A stretch of DNA of 64,000 nt from Acidimicrobiaceae bacterium (lineage in GTDB: Bacteria > Actinomycetota > Acidimicrobiia > Acidimicrobiales > Acidimicrobiaceae), in assembly GCA_013044385.1 (NCBI GenBank), contig JABEUN010000081.1, positions 1 to 64,000 of the forward strand. The letters run 5' to 3'. The stretch's first letter is position 1. Every line of letters starts with the position of its first letter. Positions 33,912-41,713 of the stretch are shown here, piece by piece. The position numbers and the translations under genes were made by a program. Below the pieces are notes generated by a model. The model was given only the letters and a program-made list of their open reading frames with translations. It was not told where the DNA came from and did no database searches.

Positions 33912-35018
33912 TTACTCCTCAGTGATGAGTTGACCCAGATCAAGTTCGCCGCGTATCGCCGCAAGATCGACGACGTCAGGCATAAAAGGAAAATCTCGAA
34001 ACTGTTCACTCGGCCGGTACGAACCGTACGGACGGGTGCAGCCGGGTTCGCCCGACTCACCAGGGCACCCATTGGTCATAAAGGCGATGCCCTCGTCAAC
34101 GACGTCCTCCACGGCTACACGCGCGCCTCGGATACCGATCAGTGCCCCAGAGGCATCGAAATCGAAATCTCCCCTGCTGTATCCGTGCTCCTCAACTAGG
34201 CGTTTGGCAAGCTGGATCCTCCGCCAACGTCTGATGGTCGACTTTGGCGCCTCACCAAGACGAGAGTCCGGCTCCGGATTGAAACAGAAGAGGTACGCAA
34301 ACACCTCCATCCAGGCGAGTCGCCAGAAGATCTCTAGGAGATCCTCGTCTGTCTCACCAAGGCCGACCACGGTGTGGCAGTTGACTTTCCATGGACCGAA
34401 GATTTCGCGGGAGTCCCTAACCACAGACCAGTACTTGTCCCAGGAAAGACCCGCACCGCCAGCGGGGACATCGGTTCGATGCTTACTGAAGAGTTCCTCG
34501 GTCACCGCATCCAGACCGATTCCGATCATGTCGACTCCCGCCTCAGCGAACCCTTCCAGTTTCGTTCGATTGAGCGTCGGTGGCGCTACCAGAATCGAAA
34601 GTGGCGTCGTCACTTTGCGGCGGATTCTCTTGGTGATCTCCAGGGTGTCGCGATAGGCGAATGGGCTGGTCACCATCGAGATACACAGCCTCGTCAACGT
34701 CTCTGCCTTCTCGGCCATTCGATCGACGAGGACATCTGTTTCAATCAGTGGCCATTCAACTCGAATGAAAGACTTATCCTCGTAACTACCTGGGCGAGTC
34801 CTAGCGAGTCCACAGTACGAACAGTCGCTTCGACATCCATCTTCGTAATTGAGCAGCAAGTTGATGCCGCCGAATGCGAAGTCGCGAGAGAACCTGCCCG
34901 ATCGGAATGAAAGTGCCATCGCCGATGCAGCAGAGATTCTCACGTACTCCGGGCTCGTCCCTCCCACAATCTCACGGCGGGGACGGAACTTCGGTTCAAC
35001 ACCTACCGTCGTCGTCAT
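33912..35018 (-). CDS. lipS2: Radical-SAM lipoyl synthase subunit LipS2
   Basis: One half of the two-component lipoyl synthase (LipS1/LipS2), in which each radical-SAM enzyme inserts one sulfur into octanoyl-lysine. The SAM cluster motif is CRSDCSYCGLARTRPG near residue 65-80; VGLGETDEDLLEIFW is a typical radical-SAM strand-helix. The C terminus has a Cys pair in NGCPGESGEPGCTRPYG, a candidate site for the auxiliary cluster. The start at 35018 forms an ATGA overlap with the ligase gene; 368 aa. Its target is presumably the LbpA proteins. Confidence 0.9.
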   Translation of the reverse strand: MTTTVGVEPKFRPRREIVGGTSPEYVRISAASAMALSFRSGRFSRDFAFGGINLLLNYEDGCRSDCSYCGLARTRPGSYEDKSFIRVEWPLIETDVLVDRMAEKAETLTRLCISMVTSPFAYRDTLEITKRIRRKVTTPLSILVAPPTLNRTKLEGFAEAGVDMIGIGLDAVTEELFSKHRTDVPAGGAGLSWDKYWSVVRDSREIFGPWKVNCHTVVGLGETDEDLLEIFWRLAWMEVFAYLFCFNPEPDSRLGEAPKSTIRRWRRIQLAKRLVEEHGYSRGDFDFDASGALIGIRGARVAVEDVVDEGIAFMTNGCPGESGEPGCTRPYGSYRPSEQFRDFPFMPDVVDLAAIRGELDLGQLITEE

Positions 35019-36106
35019 CTGGCAAATTCCTCCTCTAGATAGCACGAACCGATTCGGATCGGAGACGACTCACGATCCTCGAACGTCTGCGTAATGGACG
35101 CGGCGAGTCCAGTAGCATCCACCAATCCCCGAAACGGAACCACCGCAGTTATCCGGTCACGTAGTGACCCGGGCACAAGTGGCACATACGTGAGTGCCGA
35201 CTCAAGCTGATTCAAGCCAGCGTGATTTTCGAGAAAATCGGCCGAAACCGACGCCTTAGAAATGATCCCGCCCTGCACCACGAGGTGCAGCACGATCGTC
35301 CCCAAGGAGGTCCTATAGGAGACATCGGCGCCTTCGGCAGTGTTTCGTCCGCCAGAAAAGAGCCACTCCTGAGTGGAATAGCGCTCAGTTGCTATCGGTG
35401 CAGATTCCACCTTCAGGCTCTCATTGTCACCGCTACACGTCACCGACTCAAGGCTCTTGGCGAACGCACCGACCAGAGCTTCACAGAGTTCGCCTCGGTC
35501 GCAACCCCCGTCCACCTCCTCCTGCAGGGTCGTGATGCGCTCCTGCATGGATCGTGCAAATGAGTCCGCATACTTGGCTGCCGGAATTTTGAGGACCGAG
35601 CACATGAGGTCTATGTCGATACCCATCAGGATGCTCGCGTGTAGCAGCACCGCACCAGAGGTACTTCGATAAGATCCGAGCCCAGCGATCTTGCGATCAC
35701 CAACACACAGGTCGTTCTTACCCCGCAAAGAGGCTTCTATGCCTAAAGCTCGGAGAGCATCTGCGAGAGCTTCCGCGAACGCTAATAGATGAACTTTCGC
35801 GGGAAGAGATTTGGTATCAGCAACTGCTAGTGCTACTCCAAGTTGTCCACTGCCCATCATGATCGCGCCACCGCCCGTTGGACGGCGGTTGACATCCATA
35901 CCGAGCCCCTTGGCAGCGAGAAGATCCAGTTCGGCCTCGACTCTTTGGAACCTGCCTATCAGCAGTACATGATCGCGATAGCTGTACAGGCGCAGGGCCG
36001 CATCGAGCGATCCAGTACCCACTGCCTCAGTCATAGCCTCATCGAAGGCAAGGCCTTGCACGGCACCGACGTCTCTGTCGTAAAAGAGCGACAAGGTATT
36101 CGTCAT
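35015..36106 (-). CDS. Lipoate-protein ligase, sLpl(AB) type
   Basis: Ligase (363 aa) that attaches lipoate or octanoate to LbpA. The N-terminal catalytic domain has NRRPTGGGAIMM and KNDLCVGDRKIAGLGSYRS with the catalytic Lys; the last 110 residues (WLFSGGRNTAEGADVSYRTSLGTIVLHLVVQGG) form the accessory LplB-like domain, so both halves are fused. The start at 36106 gives an ATGA overlap with lipS1. It sits between lipS1 and lipS2, which is the arrangement of the sulfur-specific lipoate assembly pathway. Specificity for LbpA over other lipoyl proteins is inferred. Confidence 0.9.
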   Translation of the reverse strand: MTNTLSLFYDRDVGAVQGLAFDEAMTEAVGTGSLDAALRLYSYRDHVLLIGRFQRVEAELDLLAAKGLGMDVNRRPTGGGAIMMGSGQLGVALAVADTKSLPAKVHLLAFAEALADALRALGIEASLRGKNDLCVGDRKIAGLGSYRSTSGAVLLHASILMGIDIDLMCSVLKIPAAKYADSFARSMQERITTLQEEVDGGCDRGELCEALVGAFAKSLESVTCSGDNESLKVESAPIATERYSTQEWLFSGGRNTAEGADVSYRTSLGTIVLHLVVQGGIISKASVSADFLENHAGLNQLESALTYVPLVPGSLRDRITAVVPFRGLVDATGLAASITQTFEDRESSPIRIGSCYLEEEFAR

Positions 36107-37080
36107 GCCAACGAGACCTCTGTGAGGCCAGCGCCGGCGTCGCCAGCCCAACTCATCGAACAGCACCACTCATAGAGTTTCGGGGAGAAGCCGCGAGATG
36201 CCGCGTAGCTGATCGACCCATCTGCGGGATAAGCGATTCCATTGAGCCCTATATCTATTGCGGCCTGATCGAGATGGACCTTCATCTCCCCCATAGGACG
36301 TGCGCATCCTAGGTTGATTCGCGCCTTGGGGAGTTCAGTCCTCGCTGCAGCGAACAGTCCCGCAACCTCCTCTACAGATGGCGGAGCTACGTTCTCCATC
36401 GGCGTCGAGACGAGAGGAGTAAGAACGACAATTATCAGGGTCTCAATTCCGTGTCGCTTGATCATGTCCAAGGCCTCGTACTCGCCGAGAAAGCGACCAT
36501 AATGCAGACCCGCAATGATGTGAGGAATTATCCTGAGCCCGGTCGAAGATAGCAGTCCTAGTGCATCATCGAAGTCCCTCGTCGTAAGGGGAAGGTGGTA
36601 TACCTCCGAAATTGTCTCGTCCGCACCGATGATGTCGAGCATCACACCATCGACACCAGAATCTGCAAGTGAGGCCGCAAGGCGCGGCGTCACCACTCCA
36701 GAGTGCGCAATGACGGTCATGCCCAGCTCATCTTTTATTCGTCGGACATATCGGAGGTGGCGCTCCAGCGGCACTGCACCGTTTCGCATCGATCCGCCCG
36801 AGACGAGCAAGCCCTCACTGCCACGTTCTTGTAGCTGCTTGGCTACATCGAATAGGTTTTCTCCCATACGCACAGAGATCATTGAGGACAGTACCTTCGT
36901 CTGGCAGTGATCGCAGTTGAGCGCGCACGCCGAGCCAGTTACTGAGACCGGCAGGAACCGCTTCGCGTTCTTCGGCTTCCATTCCGATGTCTGCCAGGAC
37001 TTCAGACCCGGAGCGTAGAACTCGAAAGTGTCCCCGAAGTTCTCTCTTCGAGTCTCGAGATTGGACAGGATCGACGTCAT
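36103..37080 (-). CDS. lipS1: Radical-SAM lipoyl synthase subunit LipS1
   Basis: Partner of LipS2 (325 aa). The SAM cluster motif is CALNCDHCQTK at about residue 54-64, preceded by FLPVSVTGSA. The barrel has LLVSGGSMRNGAVPLE and GVMLDIIGADETI. The C-terminal part has CARPMGE, comparable to CTRPYG of LipS2. The start 37080 gives an ATGA overlap with lbpA; the frame is open to 37203 but that overlaps lbpA deeply. No ordinary lipA or lipB was seen in this window. Confidence 0.9.
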   Translation of the reverse strand: MTSILSNLETRRENFGDTFEFYAPGLKSWQTSEWKPKNAKRFLPVSVTGSACALNCDHCQTKVLSSMISVRMGENLFDVAKQLQERGSEGLLVSGGSMRNGAVPLERHLRYVRRIKDELGMTVIAHSGVVTPRLAASLADSGVDGVMLDIIGADETISEVYHLPLTTRDFDDALGLLSSTGLRIIPHIIAGLHYGRFLGEYEALDMIKRHGIETLIIVVLTPLVSTPMENVAPPSVEEVAGLFAAARTELPKARINLGCARPMGEMKVHLDQAAIDIGLNGIAYPADGSISYAASRGFSPKLYEWCCSMSWAGDAGAGLTEVSLA

Positions 37081-37520
37081 TGTGCCAGCACGCCCATTCT
37101 CCGATACTCTTCGACGCGCTCGAAGAAGTGATTCACAGCCGCATCGCCAGTGAGCAGGGCTGACACCTCGTCCTTCGGCACCTCCTCGATGGTCACGAGC
37201 CACGTCCTGTACGGGTCACGATAGAGCAACGACGGTTGCGCTAAAGCCTCATCGTTCAGGGCAGATATCACCCCGGAAACTGGCGCAGAGATCGGGCCGA
37301 CGAACTTCTCCGCCTCAAGCGTCCCCATTGGGTCACCTTGATTTACCCGAGTGCCTACGCCGACGAAGGCAAAGTGTGAGAGTGTTCCATTGACCTCTAG
37401 GCCAAGAGAATCGAATCCGACGCGGTAGCCAGAACTGGTTGGCGCCAACCAGTAGTCACCCTCCTGAGGGTACCAAAGCTCAGTATCGATACCATAAGAC
37501 CCTCGTACAACCAAACTCAT
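37077..37520 (-). CDS. lbpA: Lipoate-binding protein LbpA (first copy in the operon)
   Basis: Single lipoyl-domain protein of 147 aa. Lys72 in LEAEKFVGP is the lipoylation site, followed by APVSGVISALNDEAL and the RDPYRTWLVTI strand. It differs from the tandem pair at 28746-29646 more than they differ from each other, especially in the N-terminal 45 residues. It overlaps lipS1 and the divergent ligase-like gene by 4 bases each. The place inside the lipS/ligase block suggests that it is a main substrate of these enzymes. Confidence 0.93.
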   Translation of the reverse strand: MSLVVRGSYGIDTELWYPQEGDYWLAPTSSGYRVGFDSLGLEVNGTLSHFAFVGVGTRVNQGDPMGTLEAEKFVGPISAPVSGVISALNDEALAQPSLLYRDPYRTWLVTIEEVPKDEVSALLTGDAAVNHFFERVEEYRRMGVLAQ

Positions 37521-38542
37521 CTGACGGTCTCCTTCTGACCCAGTGCACCGACACCTGCTAAACGTGCCTCGACTCCGGCGGCTGGAATCCCCATCGAATG
37601 GAGCACCTCGATAGCGTCGAAAGGAGGTCGCCCACTGACCTCCACCACGTCACTGGCTACCCCATTGCGCAGGATCACCAGCCGCTCAACAAATCCAAAA
37701 ACCACCGTCAGGACGTAGATCGGGGACCCAGCTAACGGAAAGACCGCGTAGACGCCCGATCGAATCTTGATAATGTGGGGCTCTATCGGTTTCGCAGGTG
37801 GGAACTCCGGCAAGAGAACAGACTCCGGTGCGGACAGCTTCTGGTCGAACTCTTCTATCGAGCGCCATTCCGAATCGGAAACCACCCCTCGATAGGATTC
37901 GAGTTCAAGAGCAGCACTTAGCGATATGGATGCGGACGTTACGAAGTCAGCTTGCTGCCCAGTTGGTCGTGTCGATGCGACAAATCTCCCCATCAGTTCG
38001 GACAGGACATCGACGACCATCGGATGAGGAGTGGCAAGAACCGAAGCGGCGGTGCTTGCGTCGAAGTGTTGGATCAGGTTCCCGACAACGGCCATTCCCC
38101 CGTCGATCTCACCTGCGCCATGACCGCACACCTTGGTATCTCCGACAACAATCTCACCTGTGGAATCCATCATTGCGTCTAGACCCACCGCCGCATACGC
38201 TGCAAGAAAAGGGGTGAGTAACCGATTGATGACCGCAGACCGAGCCCCACGGTATCTGCCCAAGGGGGCAATGACCTGGAAGAAAAGCTGATCTGCATCA
38301 AGATAAACCGAACCGCCACCAACCATGCGTCTGATGACACCGATGCCCATCGACTGAATCGCCTCCCAGTTCAGCTCCTCATGGCTACGGTGCGCCCCGA
38401 TACCGACATAGGGAGCTTCCGGACTCATGAATGCCAATGTGGTCGGAGTCGTCGGCTCGGCTGCCGACGTGAGCCCGTGCCAGATCGACTGAGAGCGAAG
38501 GGGTGAAACCACTCCGAAGTCGATGACCCGCAAGCCGTCCAT
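37517..38542 (-). CDS. Divergent lipoate-protein ligase-like protein
   Basis: Biotin/lipoate protein ligase family protein of 341 aa. The catalytic fold is visible: IRRMVGGGSVYLDADQLFFQVI, then GEIVVGDTKVCGHGAGEIDGGMAVVGNLI with the expected Lys. The lysine-Asn-Asp segment before it is changed compared with the operon's other ligase, and the nucleotide-binding GGGA is GGGS. The C-terminal part (about 250-330) again resembles an LplB-like domain. It could be a second ligase with a different LbpA preference, or an octanoyl/lipoyl amidotransferase. It starts by overlapping the shdrB3-like stop (TGATG). Confidence 0.75.
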   Translation of the reverse strand: MDGLRVIDFGVVSPLRSQSIWHGLTSAAEPTTPTTLAFMSPEAPYVGIGAHRSHEELNWEAIQSMGIGVIRRMVGGGSVYLDADQLFFQVIAPLGRYRGARSAVINRLLTPFLAAYAAVGLDAMMDSTGEIVVGDTKVCGHGAGEIDGGMAVVGNLIQHFDASTAASVLATPHPMVVDVLSELMGRFVASTRPTGQQADFVTSASISLSAALELESYRGVVSDSEWRSIEEFDQKLSAPESVLLPEFPPAKPIEPHIIKIRSGVYAVFPLAGSPIYVLTVVFGFVERLVILRNGVASDVVEVSGRPPFDAIEVLHSMGIPAAGVEARLAGVGALGQKETVR

Positions 38543-39855
38543 CAGGCGACAACTTCTTCGCCAACGGGTGCCATCGCAAGCTCGAGGAGCTCGGCTATGT
38601 CCATCACTTCGAGATGATCGTTGCCGGTCGATTTGGCCGCATCTTCAAAACGGGATACTTCATATGGACAACAGACAGCCAAAACCTCTGCACCTGTATC
38701 GACGGCTTCACGCACGCGACGCTCAGACAATCGTTCACTCAGGTGGTTCGAGTTAAAGCCGTCCAACCACATCCCACCACCGCCGCCGCCACAGCAGTAT
38801 GCGTTCTCCCGACAACGTCCCATTTCGACGAAGTTAAGTCCTGGAATTGCATTCAACAGGGTGCGTGGAGCGTCATACTCTCCGTTATGCCGACCTAGGT
38901 AGCAGGGATCGTGAAAAGTGACAACCTTGTTTATCTCCCGCGATAGGGGGATTCGGTCGATCACCTGTGCGAGAAGTTGTGTGTAGTGTTGAACTTCGAA
39001 TACGTGACCCCTCTTGGGGTACTCCTTGACGAGGGCATTAAAACCATGGGGGTCCGGCGTGACAATGCGTGCAAACTCGTACTTGGCCAGCGTTGTGACT
39101 ACGTCTTCCATCAGCGCCTCGAATAGACCCTTTTCGCCGGCAAGGCGCTGGGAGTCACCTATGGTTTTCTCCTCTGCCCCGAGAATCGCAAAGTCCACGC
39201 CAGCCCGATCGAGAATGCGGACGAATGAACGCGCGGCCTGTTGGCCGCGTGGGTGGTAACTCCAATAGTCCTCCACGTAGAACAGAACGTCGACAGGTGA
39301 CGGATCTGACGAAAGCACCCTGACCTCGACACCGGCCTCCTTGGTCCAGCCGTGGCGCCTCCGGGGGTTTTCGCCAAGGGCATTGCCATAACGAAATGTC
39401 TTCTCGAACACAACCTGGAGCTCTTCTGGAACCGATCCAGCAAGAACCGCAGCTTCCCGCACGGCTGGCATGATCTCGATCATGTTCACTTCCTTGGGAC
39501 ATACCCTCAAACAGTTCGCGCAGGTCGTGCACTTCCAGAGGTCGTCAGAGGTGAAAAGATCCATCCCCGTCTGCACCTTGCGATGCAGCTTCCGGGGGCC
39601 ATACTCCGATACCAGGTCGACCGGGCAGACCGGTACACATTTCCCGCACCCATAGCAGTATTCGAGGCTCTCGCCTCCCTCTAACGCCGCTACCTTGCCT
39701 AGTCCCTCGTAGCTGTAGTCCGTCAAGACCCTTGACTCGAGCATCCGATTCCATTGACCTGAAACATCCCAGGCTCGCCCGGAGAGGGTCGATGTAACGC
39801 TCGCCTCCTCCAGTTCGTGGACGATTGGCGCCTGCTTCCTACCGCCGATTGGCAC
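38542..39855 (-). CDS. HdrC-HdrB fusion, sHdrB3-like subunit
   Basis: Subunit of the sHdr complex that replaces the separate HdrC2 and HdrB2 of type I systems. The N-terminal part carries two [4Fe-4S] sites (CYGCGKCVPVCP and CTTCANCLRVCP). The C-terminal part is HdrB-like with one intact CCG site (HDPCYLGRHN ... NAYCCGGGGGGMW, then VCCPYE); the first CCG half has no cysteines. The start GTG 39855 is preferred, as AAGGGGGG lies before it; the frame is open to 39906 and overlaps the previous gene. It gives 437 aa. The paralogous membrane oxidoreductase (29962-32139) has the same order of sites. Confidence 0.85.
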   Translation of the reverse strand: MPIGGRKQAPIVHELEEASVTSTLSGRAWDVSGQWNRMLESRVLTDYSYEGLGKVAALEGGESLEYCYGCGKCVPVCPVDLVSEYGPRKLHRKVQTGMDLFTSDDLWKCTTCANCLRVCPKEVNMIEIMPAVREAAVLAGSVPEELQVVFEKTFRYGNALGENPRRRHGWTKEAGVEVRVLSSDPSPVDVLFYVEDYWSYHPRGQQAARSFVRILDRAGVDFAILGAEEKTIGDSQRLAGEKGLFEALMEDVVTTLAKYEFARIVTPDPHGFNALVKEYPKRGHVFEVQHYTQLLAQVIDRIPLSREINKVVTFHDPCYLGRHNGEYDAPRTLLNAIPGLNFVEMGRCRENAYCCGGGGGGMWLDGFNSNHLSERLSERRVREAVDTGAEVLAVCCPYEVSRFEDAAKSTGNDHLEVMDIAELLELAMAPVGEEVVA

Positions 39856-40615
39856 GTGCACCCCCCTTCGACTCGTAAATACCCAGCACTCGCTCGGCGA
39901 GTTCACCGAGATTGGGAAGGATCTTGGTGAACTCTTTGGACATTCGCATCTCGAGCACGCTCGTCATGTAGACCCCATAGACGAGGCCGAGGAAAATATC
40001 CATTGACCACGGTCCCGAATCGGCCCACCGGACTCTCCCGCCGAGCATGGTCGAGTGCAGATACGCGATAACTGAAGCGGTCTTCGCTGCCCGTTCATCC
40101 AGGTCAGCCCCGTAAAGGTCCACACCTTCGTTACAGATCAGTGCGAGTGCTCCACTTTCGGTATCGGGATCGAAGACCCACCTTGAAAGCAGTGGTGTCC
40201 CATTCGGATCTGCGAAATGGGCGAATTCAAACGGAAGGTCAGCAACCTTCTCGCCGACGCGCTGACAAAGCACTCGCATTGGCGAAGTCCGTTCGGTCAA
40301 ACTAAGCGCCGATGGAGCGAGCGCCGTCAACGCTGATGCAAGTTCGTCAACTTCTGCTACGACTAACAACTCACGCTGGCTACGCCTTGACAGGTTCGAG
40401 CACCCAAGCAACTCGGATATACACTCTCCAGCCGTGTCAGGGTTGCGTGTCAAATCGTCGATAAGACTCCTGATCGCAGCGGATTTTGCAGCGGCACGCA
40501 GTTGTGCCCGGTCGATGAAAAGGTCATCGACACGAGTCGAAATGGCATCGGAGAACTCCCGTATAGCCTCTAGATCTGCCTCCTGACGCCTCACTGCAGT
40601 CACCATCGTGTTCAC
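39839..40615 (-). CDS. sHdr-associated hypothetical protein (Hyp)
   Basis: Protein of 258 aa, predicted cytoplasmic and mainly helical, with no known catalytic motif. It has the position of the hyp gene found after hdrA in sHdr loci (C1-B1-A-hyp). The end of its frame, MDIFLGLVYGVYMTSVLEMRMSKEF, and the YLHSTMLGGRVRWADSGPWSMDI segment look like the more conserved part. Cysteines are few. Role unknown, but it is a constant partner in this type of cluster. It touches the hdrA stop. Confidence 0.8.
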   Translation of the reverse strand: MNTMVTAVRRQEADLEAIREFSDAISTRVDDLFIDRAQLRAAAKSAAIRSLIDDLTRNPDTAGECISELLGCSNLSRRSQRELLVVAEVDELASALTALAPSALSLTERTSPMRVLCQRVGEKVADLPFEFAHFADPNGTPLLSRWVFDPDTESGALALICNEGVDLYGADLDERAAKTASVIAYLHSTMLGGRVRWADSGPWSMDIFLGLVYGVYMTSVLEMRMSKEFTKILPNLGELAERVLGIYESKGGARANRR

Positions 40616-41698
40616 TCAAACTCCCACACCGGCGAGGGAGATTGAAGCTGCCTTGGCTCCAGCAAAACCGCCAGTCGATACACAGTCCTCGAGATCAGCG
40701 GGCCCAAGTGCAGACCCAACAGCGAAGATGCCCGGACGGGAGGTCGAAACTGTGTCCAAAGGAGGATTGACAGCCTCGATAAAGCCGTACTTATTCTGCG
40801 CAATCCCGAGGACACCGGCCATGGCCCTTGTACCCTCCGAAGGTTCCATCCCGACCGAGAGTACGACGAGGTCCATTGGCACCTCCATTGGCCTGCCCAT
40901 CGTGGTGTCCTCACCTCGAACTAGCAATCGACCATCCTTGGGCAGGACCTCAGTGATGATGCCCTTCACATACTGCACATGGTGTTTCTCCTGTGCGGGC
41001 CAGTAGATCTGACTCTCCCAATAGCCATACATGCGCATGTCGATATAGAAGATGAACACCTCGACACCTGGGACCGCCAACCGGACCTCAATCGCCTCTT
41101 TGGAGGCGACCCCACAGCACACCTTGGAACAGTACTCATTACCGATCTGACGATCACGGGACCCGACACACTGAACAAAACAGACACGCTTTGGCGCTTC
41201 GCCGTTCGATGGACGCACTACCTGACCGCTCTTGAGCATCGCCTCCAGATCCTGGAGGGCGATAACATCATCAAATTCGTAGTATCCGTACATCTGGGTC
41301 TCACGCCCCGGGTCGAAGTGCGAAAAACCAGTTGCGACGACGATCGAAGCTGCTGAGAGTGACTCCTGCTCGCCTCGGTGTTCGATGACGATCGAGAAGT
41401 CCCCCTTCTCTCCTGTACAGCTGATCACTTTGCTCTCGTAGCGCACCGAAACGTTGCTCATGGCTAGCAGGGGACTTACCATCTCGCCGATCGCCTCTTC
41501 GGCACTGCGCAGATATGGCGTCAACGAGGCGTAGTTCTCCTCAATCGGTCGACCTCCCAGATATGCCAGGCGTTCTACAATGACGACATCTACTCCGAAT
41601 TCGGCGGCGGTGCGCGCTGCAGCTATTCCCGCTGGACCGCCGCCTATGACTACGACTCTCCCGTTTGGCACCGGTGATTCCCCTTCCCTCGTGCCCAT
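40616..41698 (-). CDS. hdrA: sHdrA, FAD and Fe-S subunit of the sulfur-oxidising Hdr complex
   Basis: Flavoprotein subunit of the sHdr complex (360 aa). An N-terminal FAD-binding motif (VVVIGGGPAGIAAARTA, about residues 15-31), a middle cysteine group FVQCVGSRDRQ then EYCSKVCCG for a [4Fe-4S] cluster, and a final FAD motif IFAVGSALGPADLEDCVSTG. It is the short form without the N- and C-terminal extensions of methanogen HdrA, which fits sHdrA. In transcription order hdrB1 lies just before it and hyp just after. Confidence 0.93.
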   Translation of the reverse strand: MGTREGESPVPNGRVVVIGGGPAGIAAARTAAEFGVDVVIVERLAYLGGRPIEENYASLTPYLRSAEEAIGEMVSPLLAMSNVSVRYESKVISCTGEKGDFSIVIEHRGEQESLSAASIVVATGFSHFDPGRETQMYGYYEFDDVIALQDLEAMLKSGQVVRPSNGEAPKRVCFVQCVGSRDRQIGNEYCSKVCCGVASKEAIEVRLAVPGVEVFIFYIDMRMYGYWESQIYWPAQEKHHVQYVKGIITEVLPKDGRLLVRGEDTTMGRPMEVPMDLVVLSVGMEPSEGTRAMAGVLGIAQNKYGFIEAVNPPLDTVSTSRPGIFAVGSALGPADLEDCVSTGGFAGAKAASISLAGVGV

Positions 41699-41713
41699 CT
41701 CATTTCGATATGA

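Noticed and set aside
28746-37520. Calling the lipoyl-domain proteins glycine cleavage H proteins
   Set aside because: No gcvT or gcvP genes occur nearby, there are three copies, and they sit within the hdr-lipS cluster.
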